DNA from: Lachnospiraceae bacterium
GTDB taxonomy: Bacteria > Bacillota > Clostridia > Lachnospirales > Lachnospiraceae
Assembly (NCBI GenBank): GCA_017561085.1
Contig: JAFZDQ010000008.1
Location: 1 to 54,762 of the forward strand
Length of the DNA: 54,762 nucleotides
Direction: 5' to 3'
The position numbers were made by a program, and so were the translations under genes. Below, one piece after another: positions 17,918 through 26,618 of this stretch. The first letter of the stretch is position 1. Every line of letters begins with the position of its first letter. The notes under the pieces were generated by a model. It ran no database searches, was not told where the DNA came from, and saw only the letters and a program-made list of their open reading frames with translations.

Positions 17918-18754
17918 ATGGCCAAATCATCCTCTCAACGAATTTTATCCACGCCCACTTCCTACGCCCGCAAACATTACCTGTATGTACAGGAAGTCGG
18001 AACCCTGCAAAGCTTGGAGCCTCACGTCAGTAAGAGGCAGAACCTGAGCTCCTTTTTGTTCTTTGTGGTTCTGGAAGGGGAAGGTTTTCTCTCTTACAGA
18101 GGAATCAAGCATCGCATCAGTGCCGGCGACTGTGTCTGGCTGAATTGTAACGAGCCTTATTTCCACGAAAGCAGCGCAGAGCACCCCTGGAGCCTGAAAT
18201 GGGTCCACTTTAACGGCGCGGAGGCCGGTTCCTTTTATGAATCCTATTTAAACCTGGGAAATTCCTATTTGTTTCATCCCCGCAGCATCCTTCCCTTTAC
18301 GGAGTTTTTGGACGGACTCTACCTTTGTCACCAAAATAAGGGCCCTCTGATGGAGCTTAGCTCCAATAAAATAATTACGGATATTATTACCCTTTGCTTT
18401 ACCGAAAATGAAACCCTAAAGCAGGTAGAATATTCCATCCCGGACAAATTACAACAGATTCATACCTACCTCAAAGAGCACCATGCTGAAAAAATCAATC
18501 TGGAGGACTTATCCGAACAATTTTTCATCAGCAAGTTCCATCTTTCCCGTGAATACAAAAAAATCTACGGCACCACCATCGGAAACGAACTGACTTATCA
18601 AAGGCTTTCCCATGCTAAGTCCATGCTCCGTTTCAGTGATGATTCCGTAGATACCATTGCACAAAAATGCGGGTTCCAGGATTCCGGATATTTTATTAAG
18701 GTATTTAAAAAGGCAGAAAACATGACGCCCCTTGAATACCGCCAAAAGTGGTAA
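17918..18754 (+). CDS. AraC family transcriptional regulator
   Basis: A 278-residue regulator with an N-terminal cupin sugar- or ligand-sensing domain (about 30-120; GEGFLSYRGIKHRISAGD) and a C-terminal AraC double helix-turn-helix (about 175-278; LSEQFFISKFHLSREYKKIYG and CGFQDSGYFIKVFKK). AAGGAG lies six bases before the chosen ATG, preferred over one seven codons upstream. It is divergent from gmd with 133 bases between the start codons, so control of the GDP-fucose genes is likely. It ends four bases before the convergent PAP2-like gene. Confidence 0.9.
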   Translation: MAKSSSQRILSTPTSYARKHYLYVQEVGTLQSLEPHVSKRQNLSSFLFFVVLEGEGFLSYRGIKHRISAGDCVWLNCNEPYFHESSAEHPWSLKWVHFNGAEAGSFYESYLNLGNSYLFHPRSILPFTEFLDGLYLCHQNKGPLMELSSNKIITDIITLCFTENETLKQVEYSIPDKLQQIHTYLKEHHAEKINLEDLSEQFFISKFHLSREYKKIYGTTIGNELTYQRLSHAKSMLRFSDDSVDTIAQKCGFQDSGYFIKVFKKAENMTPLEYRQKW

Positions 18755-18758
18755 TATC

Positions 18759-19217
18759 CTACATGATATTTCCAACCACAATCGCCACGATAATACCAAG
18801 AATGGCTCCCACAAGCACCTGCAGGGGTGTATGCCCGATAAACTCTTTCAGTTTTTCTTCGGCGCTCATTTTTTTACCCATATTGGTAAACATTTCAATC
18901 ATTTCATTTAACACTTTGGCCTGGATACCGGTCTCCCTGCGGACACCCATCGCATCATACATCACGATAATTGCAAGCATTACCGCAATTGCAAATTCAG
19001 GACTGGATACACCGCACTTCATCCCCGTCGCTACAGAAAGGGCACAAACCGTCGCCGAATGACAACTGGGCATTCCGCCGCTTCCCACCAAACGCTCTGC
19101 CACAAATTCCTTGGTAACAATCGTATGAATAATCGTCTTCACCACCTGGGCAATCAACCAGCCAAGTGCCGCCGAAACAAAAATCACATTTCCAAATAAT
19201 TCTCCAAAAAAGCCCAT
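18759..19217 (-). CDS. divergent PAP2 family membrane protein
   Basis: A 152-residue membrane protein of the divergent PAP2 (YuiD-like) family. The acid phosphatase signature is recognisable: SGGMPSCHSA near residue 45-54 and GHTPLQVLVGAILG near the end, with three or four helices. Relatives are lipid phosphatase-like, but their substrate is not established. The start at the ATG with GGGGGAT upstream was chosen because the longer reading would run into rfbD. It follows rfbD by 13 bases in the same direction. Confidence 0.85.
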   Translation of the reverse strand: MGFFGELFGNVIFVSAALGWLIAQVVKTIIHTIVTKEFVAERLVGSGGMPSCHSATVCALSVATGMKCGVSSPEFAIAVMLAIIVMYDAMGVRRETGIQAKVLNEMIEMFTNMGKKMSAEEKLKEFIGHTPLQVLVGAILGIIVAIVVGNIM

Positions 19218-19230
19218 TTCATCCCCCGTA

Positions 19231-20073
19231 CTACATTGACTTGATGTATTCAGCAATTGCATCATGCCAATCAGCAAACATATAATCTGTCGTAAGTTTC
19301 AGCATATAATTCTCTAAAATGGAGTATGCCGGTCTCGGAGCCTTGGCACCGAACTGCGCTGTCGTAATCGCTTCCACTGCGGTCTTCTTGCCTGCCAGGC
19401 GGAAGATCTCTTCGGTAAATTCTGCCCAGTTACAGCTGCCTTCACAAGTTCCGTGGAACAAACCGTAATTCTCGGTAAACAATAAATGTTCAATGGCACC
19501 TGCCAGTTCTTTGGTACTGGTAGGACTTCCGAACTGATCATTAACCACTCTTACCTTATCATTGGTTTCGGATAATCTGAGCATGGTCTTTACAAAGTTC
19601 TTACCGTCACCATACAGCCATGCCGTTCTGATGATAAAATACTTATCCGCAAACTCCTTCACCATCTGTTCGCCGGCAAGCTTAGATGCACCGTATACGC
19701 CCTGGGGACCTGTCGGGTCGAATTCAAGATAGGGTCTCGTTCCTTTACCGTCAAATACGTAATCGGTAGAAATATGCACCATTTTCGCACCGGTTTCCCT
19801 TGCTGCAATACTTAAGTTTCTGGGGCCGATTGCATTGATTTTGTAAGCATTGTCCACATCTGTTTCGCAAGCATCCACTGCAGTGTGCGCCGCACAGTTA
19901 ATAATGGCATAGGGCTTTACTTCCCTGGCCAGTTCCAAAACTTTATCGATGTTGGTAATATCAAGTTCCCCAACATCCGTATTTACAAATTCCAAATCCG
20001 TATTGGCTCCCAGCTGCAAATTAACTGCACGTCCAAGCTGTCCGTTGCAACCGGTCACGATAATCTTTTTCAT
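19231..20073 (-). CDS. rfbD: dTDP-4-dehydrorhamnose reductase
   Basis: RfbD (RmlD) reduces dTDP-4-keto-L-rhamnose to dTDP-L-rhamnose in the last step of rhamnose donor synthesis. The 280-residue protein has the NAD(P)-binding VTGCNGQLGRA, STDYVFDG with the catalytic Thr, YGASKLAGE with Tyr/Lys, and RTAWLYG. GAGGGA precedes the ATG. The other rml genes (rfbA, B, C) are not next to it, so the pathway must be completed elsewhere or this is an additional copy. It shares its unit with the PAP2-like gene. Confidence 0.93.
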   Translation of the reverse strand: MKKIIVTGCNGQLGRAVNLQLGANTDLEFVNTDVGELDITNIDKVLELAREVKPYAIINCAAHTAVDACETDVDNAYKINAIGPRNLSIAARETGAKMVHISTDYVFDGKGTRPYLEFDPTGPQGVYGASKLAGEQMVKEFADKYFIIRTAWLYGDGKNFVKTMLRLSETNDKVRVVNDQFGSPTSTKELAGAIEHLLFTENYGLFHGTCEGSCNWAEFTEEIFRLAGKKTAVEAITTAQFGAKAPRPAYSILENYMLKLTTDYMFADWHDAIAEYIKSM

Positions 20074-20401
20074 ACGATTCCCTCGCTTGTTTTCTTAATT
20101 CATTGTCTCTCATTCATTGCCCAAACGGCACTTCATGTTATCCTTTATATTTTACCCTTTTTGCCGCTTTTACACAAGAGATAAAAGGGATATAATCCTG
20201 TTTTTGTCCAAATACCTCCATTCGTAATAAATTCTTAATAATTTCGTAAGGGTTTTTACATTTTTTGCTAGTGACTGGCTATTTTAATTATGGTATAATT
20301 ACAGGCATATCAAATAGGCTTTTACCTATGATTTACATACAAAAACAGAACCATTATACCATTTAATTTCAGATTTTTATCTGGGAAAGGAAGGATTTTC
20401 C
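20074..20401. other. intergenic region between rfbD and the DUF3048 gene
   Basis: A 328-base divergent control region with no gene. It holds the extended -10 promoter of the DUF3048 gene (listed separately) and long AT-rich stretches. I see no terminator or riboswitch. The rfbD promoter should lie here too, but I could not fix it. Confidence 0.5.
20271..20299 (+). promoter_or_regulatory. promoter of the DUF3048 lipoprotein gene
   Basis: GTGACT (20271-20276) and TATAAT (20294-20299) are 17 bases apart, and the -10 box is extended by TGG just before it. The leader to the start codon is about 95 bases. Confidence 0.65.
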
Positions 20402-21556
20402 ATGAAAAAATTACAGGTACTTTTCCTGATTGCATTGTCCTCATCCTTTTTATTATTCGGATGCGGAAAGAAGGAAGAGGCAACCTCTGCCCCGATAACC
20501 AATCCTACGCAAGAAGCACAGCCGGCAGAGGATACAGCGGTTGCTGATGAAGAAATCGCTACTCCGGCGCCTGACCTGCCTCCCGCTGAAGGTATGGTAC
20601 GCAGCCGGTTGACCAACGAATGGGTGGACGAAGAAACTGCCAACACGAGACCTATCGCCATCATGGTACCCAACAGCAAAACCGCCAGCCAATACGGCCT
20701 TTCAGACGCGGATATCCTTTATGAATGTAATGTAGAAGGAAGCATGACACGTCTTATGGCAATTTGGGAGGATTGGGACGATTATGAAAAAATCGGAAAC
20801 ATCCGCAGTTGCCGCGACTACTTTGTATACTGGGCGTTTGAATGGGATGCCATCTATATTCATTTTGGCGGACCCTTTTATATTGATAACGTAATCGGAC
20901 GGGAGGATACACAGAATATCAACTGTATTGATTTCAGCAAAGCAACCTTTAGGGATACGGCTAAGAACTCCACGGACAATGCCTTTACCAGTTCCGAAAG
21001 AATTATGAAAGCCATTGACCATTACGGCTATTCTACCAAATACAGAAACGGATATTTAGAAGAGGACCATTTCAAATTTGCACCCGATTCTGCCCCCAAT
21101 ACCTTAGAGCAGTATGAAGATGCCATCGTTGCCGAGAAAATCGATTTATCCTCTGCTTATCCTGTTACCAACTGTTACTTTATTTACAATCCCGAAACCG
21201 GCCTGTACGAAAGATTCCAGCATCTCTCCGGTGACAGCGACGGGCCCCATATCGACCTGGCCAACAACGAACAGTTGGCATTCAAGAATGTTTTAGTGCA
21301 AAATACATACTTTGAAGTCAGAGACGAAAAAGGATACCTGGCATTCCAGTGCCACGATACCACCAGAGACGGTTGGTTCTTTACCAACGGTAAAGGAATC
21401 CACGTAAACTGGGAAAAGACCGCAGATTACAACGCTACCAGATATTTTGATGATGCCGGAAATGAAATCAACTTAAATACCGGTAAAACCATGATTTGTA
21501 TTTTGGAAGAAGGAGATACCTTCCACGTTGACAGTCAAATCCTAGGCGGTAAATAA
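20402..21556 (+). CDS. DUF3048 domain lipoprotein (YerB-like)
   Basis: A 384-residue predicted lipoprotein: charged start, hydrophobic stretch and lipobox LLFGC give a lipid-anchored cysteine near residue 21. An acidic linker rich in Ala, Pro and Glu follows (about 25-65). Then comes the DUF3048 domain (NTRPIAIMVPNSK, SDADILYECNVEGSMTRLMAIW, GNIRSCRDYFVYW) and the C-terminal wall-facing part (NGKGIHVNWEK). YerB-type proteins are surface-bound with unknown activity. GGAAAGGAAGG precedes the ATG. It is a single-gene unit with its own promoter and terminator. Confidence 0.9.
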   Translation: MKKLQVLFLIALSSSFLLFGCGKKEEATSAPITNPTQEAQPAEDTAVADEEIATPAPDLPPAEGMVRSRLTNEWVDEETANTRPIAIMVPNSKTASQYGLSDADILYECNVEGSMTRLMAIWEDWDDYEKIGNIRSCRDYFVYWAFEWDAIYIHFGGPFYIDNVIGREDTQNINCIDFSKATFRDTAKNSTDNAFTSSERIMKAIDHYGYSTKYRNGYLEEDHFKFAPDSAPNTLEQYEDAIVAEKIDLSSAYPVTNCYFIYNPETGLYERFQHLSGDSDGPHIDLANNEQLAFKNVLVQNTYFEVRDEKGYLAFQCHDTTRDGWFFTNGKGIHVNWEKTADYNATRYFDDAGNEINLNTGKTMICILEEGDTFHVDSQILGGK

Positions 21557-21594
21557 ATAGTTTCTTTTCGCAAAAATTCTAAGAAATCACGTGC

Positions 21595-21626
21595 AAAAAA
21601 GGTGCCACAAAACTTGTGGCACCTTT
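21595..21626 (+). terminator. bidirectional terminator
   Basis: GGTGCCACAA (from 21601) pairs with TTGTGGCACC (ending 21623) around a three-base loop. It is flanked by AAAAAA on the left and TTTT on the right, so it can end both the DUF3048 transcript and the HPr transcript coming from the other side. Confidence 0.85.
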
Positions 21627-21699
21627 TCTATTATGTTACTTCTTATTCACTTCTGATTCGTTTTGCGTATGTAAATACTATCTTTACTATCTGTCCGAA

Positions 21700-21963
21700 T
21701 TATTCGCCCAAACCGCTTTCAATCGCATTTACTAACGCCTGCAATGCAGCTTCTTCATCTTCACCTTCGCAGATAAATTCAATCTCATCTCCGCATTTCA
21801 CGCAAGCACCCAAAACGCTGAGCACGCTCTTGGCATTCGCTGTATTTCCGCGGAAATTAAAGGTTATTAATGACTTAAACTGCATGGCTTCCTTACACAG
21901 AATTCCGGCCGGACGCAGATGCAAACCTGTCGGATTCTTAATCACCACTTTTTGGCTTACCAT
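21700..21963 (-). CDS. HPr family phosphocarrier protein
   Basis: An 87-residue HPr-type protein, the phosphate carrier between enzyme I and sugar-specific EIIA units. The active-site histidine is in NPTGLHLRPAG, so this is not a Crh-type protein, which lacks it. The regulatory serine used by HPr kinase is in NAKSVLSVLGA. The start with GGAGGGA upstream was chosen over an ATG five codons earlier. It follows glmM on the same strand but has its own -10 box. The enzyme I gene is not in the window. Confidence 0.92.
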   Translation of the reverse strand: MVSQKVVIKNPTGLHLRPAGILCKEAMQFKSLITFNFRGNTANAKSVLSVLGACVKCGDEIEFICEGEDEEAALQALVNAIESGLGE

Positions 21964-22012
21964 GTTGCTTCCCTCCAATTAAGTTCTGACTGATTCTATC
22001 GTTCATTCTTTA

Positions 22013-22018
22013 ATTATA
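22013..22018 (-). promoter_or_regulatory. probable -10 box for the HPr gene
   Basis: TATAAT on the minus strand, 50 bases before the HPr start. The -35 region at 17 bases is weak. HPr may also be reached by read-through from glmM, since no terminator separates the two. Confidence 0.4.
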
Positions 22019-22049
22019 CTATAACATTTTCCTGTTTATTTCTCAAGCA

Positions 22050-23399
22050 TTAGAGCATGATATTTTGAATTAAGTCCGCAAGTGCTTTTGCTTCTGCATC
22101 GATCATCTGCTGGTCTTTTCCTTCAATCATAACACGTACTAACGGTTCTGTACCGGAAGGACGGATTAATACTCTGCCTTCTCCCGCAAACTTCTCGTTT
22201 AATTTGCCAATTGCTTCCGCAATCTCGGGATATTCCATGTATTTCTCTTTTTTGTGGTTGGGTACTTTCGCATTGACAAGTGCCTGGGGCAGAACATCCA
22301 TAATGGAAGCCAGCTCAGATAAAGGCTTGCCGGTTTCAACCATAACCTGTAATAAGTGAAGTGCACTTAACAAACCGTCACCGGTGGTATTTTCTTTCAG
22401 GAAAATAATATGACCGGACTGCTCGCCGCCAAGGCTTGCACCGATTTCCTTCATACGCTCTAATACATAACGGTCACCGACTTTAGTCTGTTCAATGGTA
22501 AGTCCGCATTTTTCAGCCATCAGATAAAAGCCAAGATTACTCATCACGGTAGCAACTATGGTATCGCCGGAAAGTTCTCCCTTTGCCTTCATATGATTAC
22601 CTACAATCGCCATAATCTGGTCGCCGTCTACTACATTACCAAGTTCATCCACGGCAATTAATCTGTCCGCATCACCATCGAATGCAAGACCGATATTCGC
22701 CTGTTCATAAACCACACGGGCACGGATTTCTTCCATATGGGTGGAACCGCAGTTGGCATTGATATTGGTACCGTCAGGCATATTATGAATTGCTACCACA
22801 TTGCCGCCAAGCTCCTTTAACGCTTCCACAGAAGTATAATGGGATGCACCTTCTGCACAGTCCACAACAATTTTCAAATGAGACAAATCCACATTCACGG
22901 ACTGGATGGAATGGTTGATATATTCTTCCCTTGCATCAGTACGATATTTAATCTTTCCTACATTGGCACCGATAGGGAACTTAATGCCGTTCATCTGGTT
23001 TTTAATCAATGCTTCAATTTCGTCTTCCATTGCATCGGGAAGTTTGTAGCCGTTTCCGTCAAAAAACTTGATACCGTTAAATTCAACCGGATTATGGGAT
23101 GCAGAAATTACAACACCTGCATCTACTTTATATTTTCTGGTCAGATATGCCACTGCAGGAGTCGGAACCACGCCCACATATACAGCGTTTGCGCCAACGG
23201 AACAAATTCCCGCCATTAAAGCGTTTGCCAGCATATCTCCGGAAATACGTGTATCGCATCCAACCATAATCGTAGGCTTATGCTCATTTTCTTTCGTTAA
23301 TACATAGGCTCCCGCCTGACCCAGCTGCATCGCAAGAAGGGGTGTCAGTTCATCATTTGCAACTCCTCTTACGCCGTCTGTACCAAATAATCTACCCAT
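22050..23399 (-). CDS. glmM: GlmM, phosphoglucosamine mutase
   Basis: GlmM turns glucosamine-6-phosphate into glucosamine-1-phosphate for UDP-GlcNAc and peptidoglycan. The 449-residue protein shows the phosphoserine site SASHNPVEFNG near residue 100, the Mg-binding DGDADR in the middle, the sugar loop GGEQSGHIIF and the phosphate-binding RPSGTEPLVRVM near the end. The start with AGAGGA was preferred to one seven codons earlier. It follows cdaR by 55 bases, the usual cdaA-cdaR-glmM order of Firmicutes, in which CdaA, CdaR and GlmM interact to set c-di-AMP output. Confidence 0.97.
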   Translation of the reverse strand: MGRLFGTDGVRGVANDELTPLLAMQLGQAGAYVLTKENEHKPTIMVGCDTRISGDMLANALMAGICSVGANAVYVGVVPTPAVAYLTRKYKVDAGVVISASHNPVEFNGIKFFDGNGYKLPDAMEDEIEALIKNQMNGIKFPIGANVGKIKYRTDAREEYINHSIQSVNVDLSHLKIVVDCAEGASHYTSVEALKELGGNVVAIHNMPDGTNINANCGSTHMEEIRARVVYEQANIGLAFDGDADRLIAVDELGNVVDGDQIMAIVGNHMKAKGELSGDTIVATVMSNLGFYLMAEKCGLTIEQTKVGDRYVLERMKEIGASLGGEQSGHIIFLKENTTGDGLLSALHLLQVMVETGKPLSELASIMDVLPQALVNAKVPNHKKEKYMEYPEIAEAIGKLNEKFAGEGRVLIRPSGTEPLVRVMIEGKDQQMIDAEAKALADLIQNIML

Positions 23400-23454
23400 T
23401 TTCAATTCCTCTTTCTGCAATGCATTTCTATAGGCTGCATTGCCTGCCCTTTCT

Positions 23455-24741
23455 TTATTCGGCTGATTCCTGCATTTCTGATAAATGTACCAGCAAAATA
23501 AGCGGTTCCGTTACGGAAACACTCTCCGGAAGTCCGAAATCTACTTCCATCTGATAGTATCCGTCCACAGGCTCAGTCATTCCCTGGGAGGCCATCCATT
23601 CTTCAATATCCACACGTCCTCTCAAGGTACTTTCCTGAATACCTGTAAGTTCAGATGCAAGACCTAAAATCTCAATCTGAGTACCTTCCTGGATTTCATC
23701 TAAGGTCGCTATGAAACCGTCAGGAACATTTATTGCTTCAATATTCTCACCGTTTACGTCTAACTTCTTTGATACTTCAGGCTGAACAGAAACTGTTACC
23801 TCTACCTTGGCATCGGCGCTGTCGGCAAGAGAAATATTCTCCGGCAGATATCTTCTCAAATCCACTTCCGTAGTAAAGTCTTCCGATACGCCTGTAATAT
23901 CAATACTCTCTGCGGGCAATTCCAAAGCAGTGATATTCTTAAGAACAGACTTCTTTCCTGCTATCAGAACGGTTTCCCTGGCAGCCGTAATTTCACCGGT
24001 TGCGCGATAACCGTATGCAGGACTTCCGCTATAAGCAAAATAAATCGGAATCTCTGCCGTCTTATTAATACTTACCTTCACATCTACACTATTAATATTC
24101 TGACTGATTCTGGCATCCTGAATGGGATGATTTTCTTTATCGAACAGTTTGATTTCCACGCTGGTTCCGATGTCGCTTGTAAAACCGGTTACATCCACGT
24201 CAACTGCCGCTTTCGCCACACGGTCAACCGCAGATTCCGGTCCGGAAACCTGCACCAGGTTCTGGTCCGGTGTGATTTCTCCTACCAGATAACCTTCGTC
24301 CACACTACCGGAAACAGATGCTTTCAGGGCAAGTGTCTTCGTGGTCTTGTTTTCGATATTTAATTTGACAGTATCAATACTTCCCTTGATACTCTCTACT
24401 TCATGATTGTAAATACCTGTAGAAAGTTTAATGGTTATGGTATCCAAACTGCTCAGCTGGCTTACGTCCGCTGTCGCAATAATATTATTCTCATTCAGAC
24501 TGCTGATTACGGAACGGGGCGCACGTACGGTCACCCTCTCAATCTCTTCCGTTCCGTCCAAAAATTCATATACCTGACCGGAATCGGTAATCATCTCCGC
24601 ATTAATGAGTCTCACGGGAATATTATAAAAAGTCTGTGGAATGGTCGGATCATTCATATTGTTCACTACCAGCCAAAGAGAAATCGCTGCCAGCAATGAT
24701 ACCAGTTTCCAAACCAGATTATCTGTTATCTTACTTTTCAC
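23455..24741 (-). CDS. cdaR: CdaR, YbbR-domain regulator of diadenylate cyclase
   Basis: A 428-residue protein with one N-terminal membrane helix (about 9-27; LLAAISLWLVVNN) followed by an extracytoplasmic chain of about four YbbR domains, beta-rich and with recurring segments such as VDVTGFTSD and ITGVSEDFTTEVDL. CdaR binds and modulates the membrane cyclase CdaA. The start is a GTG inside the last codons of cdaA (11-base overlap), with AAGGGG upstream, so the pair is translationally coupled. No truncation is visible. Confidence 0.93.
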   Translation of the reverse strand: MKSKITDNLVWKLVSLLAAISLWLVVNNMNDPTIPQTFYNIPVRLINAEMITDSGQVYEFLDGTEEIERVTVRAPRSVISSLNENNIIATADVSQLSSLDTITIKLSTGIYNHEVESIKGSIDTVKLNIENKTTKTLALKASVSGSVDEGYLVGEITPDQNLVQVSGPESAVDRVAKAAVDVDVTGFTSDIGTSVEIKLFDKENHPIQDARISQNINSVDVKVSINKTAEIPIYFAYSGSPAYGYRATGEITAARETVLIAGKKSVLKNITALELPAESIDITGVSEDFTTEVDLRRYLPENISLADSADAKVEVTVSVQPEVSKKLDVNGENIEAINVPDGFIATLDEIQEGTQIEILGLASELTGIQESTLRGRVDIEEWMASQGMTEPVDGYYQMEVDFGLPESVSVTEPLILLVHLSEMQESAE

Positions 24742-25603
24742 CTTTAGACCGCCCCTTCCATATAAATCGTTTCTTAGGTTCTTCTTCGGGCTTATTCTGG
24801 ATGGAACGAAGCTTTGCCTTCAATCCTTCTCCATCTAAGTTTCTCTCTAACTTGCCGCCGTAGGCAACACTGATTTTACCGGTTTCTTCAGACACAATAA
24901 TCGTCATGGAATCGCTCACTTCCGAAATTCCTACGCCTGCCCTGTGTCTGGTACCCAGTGCTTTGCTAAGTTCCCTATTATCTGACAAAGGCAAATAACA
25001 GGTAGCGGAAACCACCTTGTTTCCCCGGATAATAACCGCACCGTCATGGAGCGGTGTGTTATGTTCAAAAATATTAATCAAAAGCTGACTGCTGATATTT
25101 CCATCGATATCAATACCGGTTTTTTCATAATCGGTTAATTTCTGGTTTTGCTCCACAACAATAAGGGCACCGGTTTTCGCCTTGCCCATTTCTACACACG
25201 CTTCTGCTATTTCATAAATTGTTTTGTCTGAGAACAGTCCCTCTTCCGTATATTTTCCGCTGTCAAACGGAAGAATTGATTTAAAAATGTTACGGGTTCC
25301 CAACTCTTCCAACGCTCTCCGAAGTTCGGGCTGCAAAAGAACCACCAGTGCGGTTACCGCAACTCCCAAAACATTCTTCACAATCCAAAGAATGGTCGTC
25401 ATTTCACAAATACTTGCAATTCCGATAAACACCACAATCACAACAAGGCCCTTAAGGAAGGTCCATGCTTTGGAATTTTTAATCCACAAAAGAATCTGAT
25501 AAAACAAAAATGAAATAATCAGAATCTCTATGATGTCTACCCACCTGACATTTCTGGGTATTCTCGACAGATATGTTGTTATAAATTCACTTCCTTGAAA
25601 CAT
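24731..25603 (-). CDS. cdaA: CdaA, membrane diadenylate cyclase
   Basis: CdaA makes the second messenger c-di-AMP from two ATP. The 290-residue protein has three N-terminal membrane helices (about 22-100), a short coiled linker and the DAC domain. The catalytic DGA is in LHDGAVIIRG and the RHR motif in LGTRHRAGVG, with SEETGKISVAYGG after it. It ends in a basic tail. GGGGAAAA precedes the ATG. It is followed by cdaR and glmM and preceded by two unknown membrane protein genes on the same strand. Confidence 0.97.
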   Translation of the reverse strand: MFQGSEFITTYLSRIPRNVRWVDIIEILIISFLFYQILLWIKNSKAWTFLKGLVVIVVFIGIASICEMTTILWIVKNVLGVAVTALVVLLQPELRRALEELGTRNIFKSILPFDSGKYTEEGLFSDKTIYEIAEACVEMGKAKTGALIVVEQNQKLTDYEKTGIDIDGNISSQLLINIFEHNTPLHDGAVIIRGNKVVSATCYLPLSDNRELSKALGTRHRAGVGISEVSDSMTIIVSEETGKISVAYGGKLERNLDGEGLKAKLRSIQNKPEEEPKKRFIWKGRSKGEK

Positions 25604-25632
25604 CTGGTTTTCCCCATTATGAAAAATTTATA

Positions 25633-26601
25633 TCATTTGCTGTTTCTGGACTGGGCATTTCCGGACGGTCTTCTTCTTGCGGTATAGATTTTCTTCACTG
25701 TTTTGGAAGGAGCTGCCACGGTAATCTTCGGCACCGCCTTCACATAATAGTAATACTCATCATCTTCAAACTGCACCTTCTCCGTCCTGCTGTAGTCCAC
25801 ATTAAATACAAAGAATTCCAAAACCTTGGCAATCAGCACGGCAAAGATGGTTCCCAGAATCAAGCCGCCGATGGAAACATTCGTATCAAATACAAGATCA
25901 CCGATTAACAAAATCATCAGGTTCGTCAGCGCACCGCCAATAATTGCAATGGTCCATGCATAATCAACAGATAACCGTCTGACATAGTAAACCACGATAA
26001 TGGTAAAAGCAAATGCTGCAATCATGAGAATCATGCCTTTATTGTCCAGGAATCCGTCAATAATAAACCGGAACTTGGTCGCCATATCCTCCGCTTCCAT
26101 ACCGGATAAAGTGGTTGCACTGTCCGCAATATAATTAATCAAAAAAGTAACGATAATACCGCAACCAACGGAAATTGCAGATGAAGGATTTCCAATCAGT
26201 CCCATGGCCAACGGCATTACATAAGGAATCCCTAACGAAAAGGTAACCGGTGTAAGCACCACTACCAGGGTATCCTTCGGTGCAAATCTGAAGTATAACA
26301 GGAACAACACCATAAACACAACCAGCGTCACTACCGCGCATTCCAGTGACAATGCATACATGTGAAGCACCACAAATGCTGCCGAAATAAATACAATAAA
26401 ATTCATCGGCATAAAAGAACACATCAGCGCCACCATTAATACAACTGCGGTACTGTCCAGTTTGTTCATATAGCCTATTTTCCCGTTAATCATGGACAAC
26501 GTAATAAACGCCACCAAAAACTTAAGGAGAGGCTTTAAATATACTTCATACTTTGAAATAAATGTTTTCACATACTGTTTTGCAACTAATAAAGTGGTCA
26601 T
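25633..26601 (-). CDS. polytopic membrane protein of unknown function
   Basis: I do not recognise this 322-residue protein. It has about eight hydrophobic helices and ends in a basic cytoplasmic tail of about 55 residues that begins after VFNVDYSR and contains a Tyr-rich acidic patch (DDEYYYYV), then KAVPKITV and an Arg/Ser/Asn-rich end. The ATG with GAGGAAAG was chosen; an ATG seven codons upstream overlaps the stop of the previous gene and is also possible. It lies 29 bases before cdaA in the same direction, so it may belong to the c-di-AMP operon. The fold could be a transporter. Confidence 0.7.
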   Translation of the reverse strand: MTTLLVAKQYVKTFISKYEVYLKPLLKFLVAFITLSMINGKIGYMNKLDSTAVVLMVALMCSFMPMNFIVFISAAFVVLHMYALSLECAVVTLVVFMVLFLLYFRFAPKDTLVVVLTPVTFSLGIPYVMPLAMGLIGNPSSAISVGCGIIVTFLINYIADSATTLSGMEAEDMATKFRFIIDGFLDNKGMILMIAAFAFTIIVVYYVRRLSVDYAWTIAIIGGALTNLMILLIGDLVFDTNVSIGGLILGTIFAVLIAKVLEFFVFNVDYSRTEKVQFEDDEYYYYVKAVPKITVAAPSKTVKKIYTARRRPSGNAQSRNSK

Positions 26602-26618
26602 TATTCTTTCCTCGTATT

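Noticed and set aside
18748-19062. Plus-strand 104-residue frame opposite the PAP2-like gene
   Set aside because: No ribosome binding site, biased composition, and it covers the conserved PAP2 coding sequence on the other strand.
25604-25632. c-di-AMP (ydaO) riboswitch near cdaA
   Set aside because: There is no gap large enough around cdaA, cdaR or the two membrane protein genes.
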